This document shows positions 1-4,249 of a stretch of 5,771 nt of DNA, one piece after another. The notes below the pieces were generated by a model. That model searched no databases and was not told the origin of the DNA. It saw only the letters and a program-made list of their open reading frames with translations. Both the position numbers and the translations under genes were made by a program. Origin of the DNA: an uncultured Flavobacteriales bacterium (GTDB lineage Bacteria > Bacteroidota > Bacteroidia > Flavobacteriales_D > SKUL01); the NCBI GenBank assembly GCA_937911795.1, contig CALDPJ010000082.1, positions 1 through 5,771 of the forward strand. Direction: 5' to 3'. Every line of letters starts with the position of its first letter. Position 1 is the stretch's first letter.

Positions 1-358
1 AGGGGGCCGAACCGGCGTTCGTCCGAACCGATCCGGAAATGCGCGACAGTGAAACCTGAATAGCAGTATATCCTAAACCCAGCGATACAATCAAATACCA
101 GGTGTACCAATTGATGTCCGACGTTGCAGCGAATAGCAGGTTCAGGAATTTACCGATAAAATGATGGGTAAACATCAGGTAAGGGGAAAAGCGACCGGAT
201 AAATCACCAGAAGCGATCTGGTTCATTAAGGGATCGTCGTTGGATTCAAAAACCAGCGGAACGGTCAACACAACAATCAGTATCTCTGCGAAGCAAACGA
301 GTATTTGCACCAGAGCCGAAACGGGAGATACCCGGTCATCTAATGTCAATTCCGGCAT
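1..358 (-). CDS. Polytopic membrane protein, N-terminal fragment (GT-C-like glycosyltransferase candidate), cut by window edge
   Basis: An open minus-strand frame from an ATG at 358 runs without a stop to the left edge, giving 119 N-terminal residues; the C-terminus lies outside the window. A short polar N-terminus is followed by a hydrophobic segment at about residues 16-37 and then the motif ESNDDP (38-43). A loop follows with SGDLSGRFSPYLMF (50-63) and INWYTWYL (82-89), the latter leading into a second membrane segment at about 85-104. An acidic pair just after the first membrane helix is the usual position of the catalytic acid in GT-C glycosyltransferases, and the NDD...SG..SG...INWYT pattern resembles large uncharacterised membrane proteins I recall from bacteria. 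The exact substrate cannot be told. The frame stays open upstream of 358, with possible GTG (418) and TTG starts, but the ATG is preferred: it lets the membrane segment begin near the N-terminus and leaves a promoter-like TATTTTTG about 65 bp upstream. Being a gene is well supported; the GT-C assignment is inference. Confidence 0.7.
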   Translation of the reverse strand, partial: MPELTLDDRVSPVSALVQILVCFAEILIVVLTVPLVFESNDDPLMNQIASGDLSGRFSPYLMFTHHFIGKFLNLLFAATSDINWYTWYLIVSLGLGYTAIQVSLSRISGSVRTNAGSAP

Positions 359-528
359 CCAATCCTGAATCGCGGATTTCAGCTTTATAATATGACTATG
401 GTTCCGAAAATTGAGCACGGCCAAAAATAGAATAATTCAGGCGCATGGTTCATCGGTACTTCACCATAATTCAATGCGCGTAGTTCCTGACTGGCCATTG
501 CTCAATGATTTTGTAGTTTTAGAGCCTT
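359..528. other. Divergent intergenic region (about 170 bp)
   Basis: This spacer separates the minus-strand membrane protein gene from the plus-strand TPR gene and must hold the promoters of both if neither has a longer N-terminus. Apart from the TATTTTTG on the minus strand, there is a weak plus-strand TAGTTTTA at 514-521, but it lies only 7 bases before the ATG and its nearest TTG (498-500) is too close for a canonical -33/-7 pair. No hairpin, repeat or RNA gene was recognised. The open frame covering much of it on the plus strand has no protein-like features. Confidence 0.4.
422..429 (-). promoter_or_regulatory. Possible Bacteroidota -7 element for the minus-strand membrane protein gene
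   Basis: On the minus strand this reads TATTTTTG, an exact match to the Bacteroidota primary sigma factor -7 consensus TAnnTTTG. It sits 63 bases upstream of the ATG at 358, so transcription would give a leader of roughly 55 bases. No TTG or TTTG -33 element is visible at the expected distance, so the match may be chance in an AT-rich stretch. Confidence 0.22.
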
Positions 529-843
529 ATGAGAAATATCCTGCCATATTGTTTGGGGATGGTTCTATTGCTTTCCGGGGTTTCAGGATTTGCACAGGAG
601 GACCCTTTTATGTTGGGAGCAAAGGCTTTGTCAGAAAAGAAGTACAAAGAAGCAATCGCTTATTTTAACCAGGCATACCGCGGAGATCCCCGCAATCCGA
701 ACATTCTCTACAACCGCGCATTGGCCAAATACGAAATGGGCAAGCTCAAAAAAGCCTGTATCGATTGGAACCGTGCGAAGAAACTCGGTGATGTAGAATC
801 CGCAGAACTGGTAGAAGAAAAATGTGCGGAGTTCTTCCGGTGA
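529..843 (+). CDS. Small secreted tetratricopeptide-repeat protein
   Basis: A 104-residue protein. Residues 1-22 form a classic signal peptide (basic MRN, hydrophobic core, GFA before QED), so the mature protein of about 82 residues should be periplasmic or, if exported further, extracellular. The rest is helical with two TPR-like units. The first, at about 26-59, contains GAKALSEKKYKEAIAYFNQA; the second, at about 60-93, contains YNRALAKYEMGKLKKACIDW and then RAKKLGD. The ending ACxDWxxAxxLGDxEA...C is common in short Bacteroidota TPR proteins. Two cysteines (77 and 99) remain after export. TPRs bind proteins, so a scaffold or assembly role is plausible, but no partner is indicated. The ATG at 529 is the first start, since an in-frame TAG lies at 520-522. 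No Shine-Dalgarno sequence is seen. Its stop codon abuts that of the convergent methyltransferase gene. Confidence 0.85.
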   Translation: MRNILPYCLGMVLLLSGVSGFAQEDPFMLGAKALSEKKYKEAIAYFNQAYRGDPRNPNILYNRALAKYEMGKLKKACIDWNRAKKLGDVESAELVEEKCAEFFR

Positions 844-1770
844 TCAGGCCGCAGAACCGATGATTTCCTGAACCAGCATTTCCTCTTTCGAAAAGGAGAG
901 GTAGGGTTCTTTACTTTTTCTACACGAGAAAAGATAATTTCTGCAATCCGGATTATCTACGAGCTCGTTGGTGCGGAACAAACCTTTTTTGCCGATCAGA
1001 TAACACGAATATCCGAGTGGTTGCAGGTACTCTTTAAAGAACCGGATGCGTTCGTCATCCACAAACATTTCTGCAAGAATCACCGGTTTGAACGTTTCCA
1101 ATGAATCGAGTCCGCCTTTTAGCACATTGAGTTCGAAATTTTCCACATCGATTTTTATCAGATCGACACCGGGAATTTTCCTTGAGCGAACAAAATCATC
1201 CAGCGTAGTTTGCGCTACCTGCACAGTTTTAAATGCGTCGTAGGTGTCGGTAAATTGCTCGGTAAATTCAATATCAGCCGATAATACATCGCAAACCTGG
1301 GCAGTTTCCGGTATCGCAAAACGTAGTTTGGACTGGCTGTCGCCGATGGCTGTCTGCACTACATTGATTTTATCCTCTACACGATTGAGTTCAGCGTTTT
1401 TTTCAAGGCGTTGCAGATTAACCGGATACGGTTCAAAAGCATAAACGGATGCCTCGGGATTGCTGAGTTGAGACACAATGCTGTACAAACCGGTGTTGGC
1501 GCCGACATCAAAAATAACATCCGATTTTTTAGCGAGATTTTTAAAGAGATTCACTTCTTCGTATTCGCCGTAATTCTGTTGGTTGAAGTAAAGGGCATCG
1601 ACGATACCGTCGTCTTCCCTGGAATAAAGCCTTAAGTGGAGATCTTCGATTTGCACGTTCACCGAACCATTAACCCGGATATGATCCAGAACATACCGGT
1701 GCATATTCTTGTGCAGCCAGTGCCACGACCGAAATAACCCTCTTGACACCTTATTAAATCTTCCTTCCAT
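844..1770 (-). CDS. FkbM-family SAM-dependent methyltransferase
   Basis: A protein of 308 residues from the ATG at 1770. It has the class I Rossmann methyltransferase signature: DVIFDVGANTGLYSI (motif I, glycine-rich SAM loop), then VYAFEPYPVNLQRL (motif II with the acidic residue that binds the SAM ribose), then VVQTAIGD and, further on, VDLIKIDVENFELNVLKG. The sequence DxIKIDVE-x-E-x-x-VLKG is the hallmark of the FkbM family (Methyltransf_21), whose characterised members O-methylate sugars or polyketide-type products; the substrate here is unknown. No signal peptide or membrane segment is seen, so it is cytoplasmic. The frame stays open to a GTG at 1881, adding 37 residues with no domain character. 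I prefer the ATG at 1770 because GTG is a weak start and the longer version would leave only 14 bp to the divergent ccmB. The nearby GT-C-like gene may point to glycan modification, but the two are not in one operon. Confidence 0.9.
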   Translation of the reverse strand: MEGRFNKVSRGLFRSWHWLHKNMHRYVLDHIRVNGSVNVQIEDLHLRLYSREDDGIVDALYFNQQNYGEYEEVNLFKNLAKKSDVIFDVGANTGLYSIVSQLSNPEASVYAFEPYPVNLQRLEKNAELNRVEDKINVVQTAIGDSQSKLRFAIPETAQVCDVLSADIEFTEQFTDTYDAFKTVQVAQTTLDDFVRSRKIPGVDLIKIDVENFELNVLKGGLDSLETFKPVILAEMFVDDERIRFFKEYLQPLGYSCYLIGKKGLFRTNELVDNPDCRNYLFSCRKSKEPYLSFSKEEMLVQEIIGSAA

Positions 1771-1895
1771 GGTGGCGAATTTAACCAATCCCTGAGTATT
1801 GAGGCAGCCGGATGAATGATTTGTAATGGGAAAATCTATAGTCAAAAGCCGACGTTCTAATAGTAAATCCACCGGAACCACTAATTTTACCGGCC
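1771..1895. promoter_or_regulatory. Divergent spacer expected to hold the ccm operon promoter
   Basis: This 125-bp spacer lies between the preferred start of the FkbM methyltransferase gene and ccmB, the first visible gene of the ccm operon, so both transcripts should start here. No exact TTG/TAnnTTTG pair was found. On the plus strand there are a TTTG at 1820-1823 and a TAATTTTA at 1882-1889, but the latter sits only 6 bases before the ccmB ATG and the spacing is wrong. On the minus strand TAGATTTT is a weak -7 candidate. The regulatory role is inferred from gene arrangement, not from a clear motif. Confidence 0.3.
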
Positions 1896-2564
1896 ATGAA
1901 TTCCTCAGAAGTAATCCAGCTCATCCGCAAGGATTTTAAACTGGAAATGCGTCAAAAGCATGCGCTCGGTGGAGTGCTGCTGTATGTGCTGTCCACCATT
2001 TTTGTGGCGTACCTGAGCTTTCGCGAGGTGATTGACCCCAATACCTGGAACGCTCTTTTCTGGATTATCCTGCTGTTTACGGCGTTCAACGCCACCGCCA
2101 AATCCTTTCAATACGAAAAACCCGGCCTGGCCTTGTATTGGTACACGTTGGTTTCTCCGCAGGGAGTCATCCTCGCGAAAATGGTGTACAATATTCTGCT
2201 GATGGTAACGCTCGGGTTGCTGAGTCTGTTTTTCTTTTCGCTGTTCATCGGTGCCGAAATATTACAGCAAAGCCATTGGCCATCGCTGATTGCGGCCTTG
2301 ATGCTCGGTAGTGCAGGCATCGGAACCGCGCTGACGCTGATTGCGGCCATCGCTTCAAAAACCAACAATGCTTTTGGAATAATGGCCATCCTCGGAATGC
2401 CGGTAGTCATTCCACTGTTGCTTTCGGTAATCCGATTATCGCACAACGCGCTGATCGGCATTTCGCTGTGGGAGAACTGGAAGAATGCGTTGTTTCTGCT
2501 GCTCATAAACGCCATCGTAATCGCACTCGCATACATTTTATTTCCGTACCTTTGGCGCGATTAA
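1896..2564 (+). CDS. ccmB: Heme exporter protein B, cytochrome c maturation membrane subunit
   Basis: A 222-residue integral membrane protein, the usual CcmB length (E. coli about 220). It is the membrane subunit of the CcmABC complex, which with the ATPase CcmA drives release of heme-loaded CcmE from CcmC at the inner membrane. The N-terminus IRKDFKLEMRQKHALGGVLL is typical of the family (KD-x-x-E-x-R just before the first membrane helix). Six hydrophobic segments are visible at about 24-41, 50-66, 96-119, 129-154, 162-179 and 196-216. Between segments 2 and 3 lies FQYEKPGLALYWYTLVSPQG, matching the family's cytoplasmic loop thought to face CcmA. No ccmA gene is adjacent; in Bacteroidota it is often elsewhere. 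No Shine-Dalgarno is seen. ccmC begins 14 bp after the stop codon. The family call is firm. Confidence 0.95.
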   Translation: MNSSEVIQLIRKDFKLEMRQKHALGGVLLYVLSTIFVAYLSFREVIDPNTWNALFWIILLFTAFNATAKSFQYEKPGLALYWYTLVSPQGVILAKMVYNILLMVTLGLLSLFFFSLFIGAEILQQSHWPSLIAALMLGSAGIGTALTLIAAIASKTNNAFGIMAILGMPVVIPLLLSVIRLSHNALIGISLWENWKNALFLLLINAIVIALAYILFPYLWRD

Positions 2565-2578
2565 AAATCGGGCGTTGA

Positions 2579-3598
2579 ATGAGGTATTGGTGGTGGAAAA
2601 TCGGGAGTATGATCCTGCTCTTGTATGTACTCATTGTGAGTCTGATGACACCCATGTCGCCAGGAGTAGTTCAGGTTTCCAAAAGCACTGTTACTCCGGG
2701 GCATAACGCGGTGGAGATCACCGGTTATAACACCCACTTTTCTGAAGATAACCTCGTTTGGGCCATCAACGGAGACAACGAATACTGCGCAACCAATGTG
2801 AAGGTGCTCAGTGAAAACTCACTTTCAGCCGAATTTCATTTCGAAGGTCCTGTTCCCGAAAACTTCTTTCACCTGATGGTGAACAACAACACCGACGGCA
2901 CCATGTTTTATCCGGAGGCATTTTATGCCCGCGACTTTGACATTCAACCCGGTGCAGGCAACGCTTCTCCGTGTTCCGAAGAGGTGACCACCACCGAATA
3001 TGCTGCCTTCAGCTTTCCAAACCGAAGCGTGCTGTACGAAACCATCCGAAACCTGATGTTTCACGTTCCGATGTGGTTTTCGATGTTTTTCCTGATGGGC
3101 ATTTCTGTGGTGCAGGGCGTCCGGTATCTCGGAAACGGAAACCTCAATCACGACCTAAAAGCTGAGCAGAGCGTTCGCGTGGGCTTGTTGTTCAGCGTGC
3201 TCGGATTGCTCAGCGGATCTTTGTGGGCCAGATTTACCTGGGGCGCCTGGTGGGTGAGTGATCCTCAGCTCAACGGAGCAGCCGTCACTTTTCTGATGTA
3301 CGTGGCTTATCTCATTTTGCGGAACAGCATCGACGATATCGAAAAACGCGGAAGGGTTTCTGCGGTGTACAACATCTTTGCTTTTGCCATGCTGGTGGTA
3401 TTGCTGCTGATATTGCCGCGGTTTACGGATTCTCTTCACCCTGGAAAAGGAGGCAATCCGGCCTTTAGTAAATACGATCTTGATAGTACCCTCCGCGCGG
3501 TGTTTTATCCTGCAGTGGTGGGATGGATCCTGCTTGGATACTGGATTTATACCGTTCGCTACCGCATGGCGCAACTTCAGAAACACAATGAATCATGA
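2579..3598 (+). CDS. ccmC: CcmC/CcsA-type heme-handling protein with a large periplasmic insert
   Basis: CcmC takes heme and presents it to CcmE on the periplasmic side of the inner membrane. This protein has 339 residues against about 220-245 for ordinary CcmC. Residues 7-24 form membrane helix 1. Residues about 26-146 are an extra periplasmic domain (see findings). Normal CcmC sequence resumes at YETIRNLMFHVPMWF, with His162 matching the first heme-ligand His. Then come a helix (165-180), another (199-216), the tryptophan-rich WWD-type motif TWGAWWVSDPQL (220-231), a helix (233-247), a helix (263-280), TDSLHPGKGGNPAF with His287 as the second heme-ligand His, and a last helix (306-324). The WWD segment has Ser at 227 where proteobacterial CcmC has Trp (WxWD). 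The start ATG lies 14 bp after ccmB, and the stop overlaps the ccmD start (ATGA). The family assignment is secure; the extra domain's role is unknown. Confidence 0.93.
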   Translation: MRYWWWKIGSMILLLYVLIVSLMTPMSPGVVQVSKSTVTPGHNAVEITGYNTHFSEDNLVWAINGDNEYCATNVKVLSENSLSAEFHFEGPVPENFFHLMVNNNTDGTMFYPEAFYARDFDIQPGAGNASPCSEEVTTTEYAAFSFPNRSVLYETIRNLMFHVPMWFSMFFLMGISVVQGVRYLGNGNLNHDLKAEQSVRVGLLFSVLGLLSGSLWARFTWGAWWVSDPQLNGAAVTFLMYVAYLILRNSIDDIEKRGRVSAVYNIFAFAMLVVLLLILPRFTDSLHPGKGGNPAFSKYDLDSTLRAVFYPAVVGWILLGYWIYTVRYRMAQLQKHNES

Positions 3599-3813
3599 AA
3601 TTACTGAGTTCAATCATAGCTGTATTTTTTCTTACGTTTTCGGCGCAGGCACAGACATCTGCATCGTGGCTCGAAGAAACCATGTACTCCAGCGGTAAGA
3701 TTTATGTGGTGGTAGGAGTAGTGGTGCTCATCCTGATCGGAATCTTCGGGTATCTTGTGTGGATAGATAAGCGGTTGCGGAAAATGGAAGAAGAAAACAT
3801 GCAACAGGATTAG
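3595..3813 (+). CDS. ccmD: CcmD family protein with signal peptide
   Basis: A 72-residue protein whose start overlaps the ccmC stop by 4 bp (ATGA), suggesting translational coupling. Residues 1-19 look like a cleavable signal peptide (MKLLSSIIAVFF core, SAQA before Q). After a short periplasmic stretch, residues 36-56 form one membrane helix, followed by the basic-acidic cytoplasmic tail DKRLRKMEEE. The resulting N-out/C-in topology matches E. coli CcmD, which holds CcmC and CcmE together and helps release holo-CcmE from the CcmABC complex. Proteobacterial CcmD lacks a signal peptide; the signal-peptide form is, from memory, the Bacteroidota type. Primary sequence is too short and variable for a certain call by itself, so position between ccmC and ccmE carries much weight. 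Confidence 0.85.
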   Translation: MKLLSSIIAVFFLTFSAQAQTSASWLEETMYSSGKIYVVVGVVVLILIGIFGYLVWIDKRLRKMEEENMQQD

Positions 3814-3850
3814 TAAAAAAGATTAAAAGTTTGAAAGCGTTTAAAATATC

Positions 3851-4240
3851 ATGAAACGATCACACATCATCGCCATTGTTGTCATTGCGGTGGCCATAGC
3901 AGCCATCGCCGGTTCATTGACCGAGACCAGCACCTATGCCGATTTTGCTGAGGCATACGACAATCCGGGGCGGGAGTATCACGTGGTGGGCACCCTCGAC
4001 CGGACCGAAGACATTATCTACAACCCCGAATTAAATCCGCAACTCACCGTGTTTACTATGATCGACGACAAGGGAGCTCGTCGAAAGGTGAATTTGCTGC
4101 AGGCCAAACCACAGGATTTTGAACGATCCGAAAGCGTGGTGCTCATTGGCCGGGTAGAAGAAGGAACTTTCAATGCCACCAACATCCTTATGAAGTGCCC
4201 CTCGAAATACAACGAGGAGAACAAAATAGAAACCTCATAA
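3851..4240 (+). CDS. ccmE: CcmE heme chaperone, CxxxY variant
   Basis: CcmE is a membrane-anchored periplasmic beta-barrel that binds heme covalently and carries it from CcmC to CcmF. The protein has 129 residues (E. coli 159). Residues 5-22 are an uncleaved membrane anchor (IIAIVVIAVAIAAIAG). The OB-fold core follows: STYADFAEAYDNPGREYHVV (27-46), then VGTLDR, FTMIDDKG with the Asp pair common in CcmE, then SVVLIGRVEEGTFNATNIL (95-113). The heme-binding loop reads MKCPSKY, so Cys116 takes the place of the His of the classical HxxxY motif and Tyr120 is kept. CxxxY-type CcmE proteins are known from Desulfovibrio, archaea and other lineages. The C-terminal tail is short. It starts 37 bp after ccmD and ends 9 bp before ccmF; no Shine-Dalgarno is seen at either gene. 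The call is firm. Confidence 0.94.
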   Translation: MKRSHIIAIVVIAVAIAAIAGSLTETSTYADFAEAYDNPGREYHVVGTLDRTEDIIYNPELNPQLTVFTMIDDKGARRKVNLLQAKPQDFERSESVVLIGRVEEGTFNATNILMKCPSKYNEENKIETS

Positions 4241-4249
4241 AAATTTTAA

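Noticed and set aside
411..668. Plus-strand open frame of 85 codons overlapping the TPR gene
   Set aside because: It overlaps the signal-peptide and TPR coding frame out of phase and shows no protein-like composition; the 529-843 frame has a clear signal peptide and TPR repeats.
841..846. Palindrome TGATCA as a terminator stem or regulator site
   Set aside because: It arises from two abutting TGA stop codons; flanking bases (GG on each side) do not pair, so no stem extends from it.
1882..1889. TAATTTTA before ccmB as a -7 promoter element
   Set aside because: The last base differs from TAnnTTTG, there is no TTG at about 20 bases upstream, and transcription would start almost at the ATG.
2108..2536. 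142-codon open frame on the minus strand opposite ccmB
   Set aside because: It is a mirror of a well-supported ccmB gene; the residues have no recognisable domain pattern.
3155..3586. 143-codon open frame on the minus strand opposite ccmC
   Set aside because: It lies wholly within the conserved C-terminal half of CcmC and is rich in His, Gln and Arg as expected of an antisense shadow.
3814..3850. AT-rich spacer between ccmD and ccmE with TTTG, considered as an internal promoter
   Set aside because: There is a TTTG but no TAnnTTTG at the proper distance; the 37-bp spacer is too short to be convincing and the AT richness fits an ordinary translation start in this phylum.
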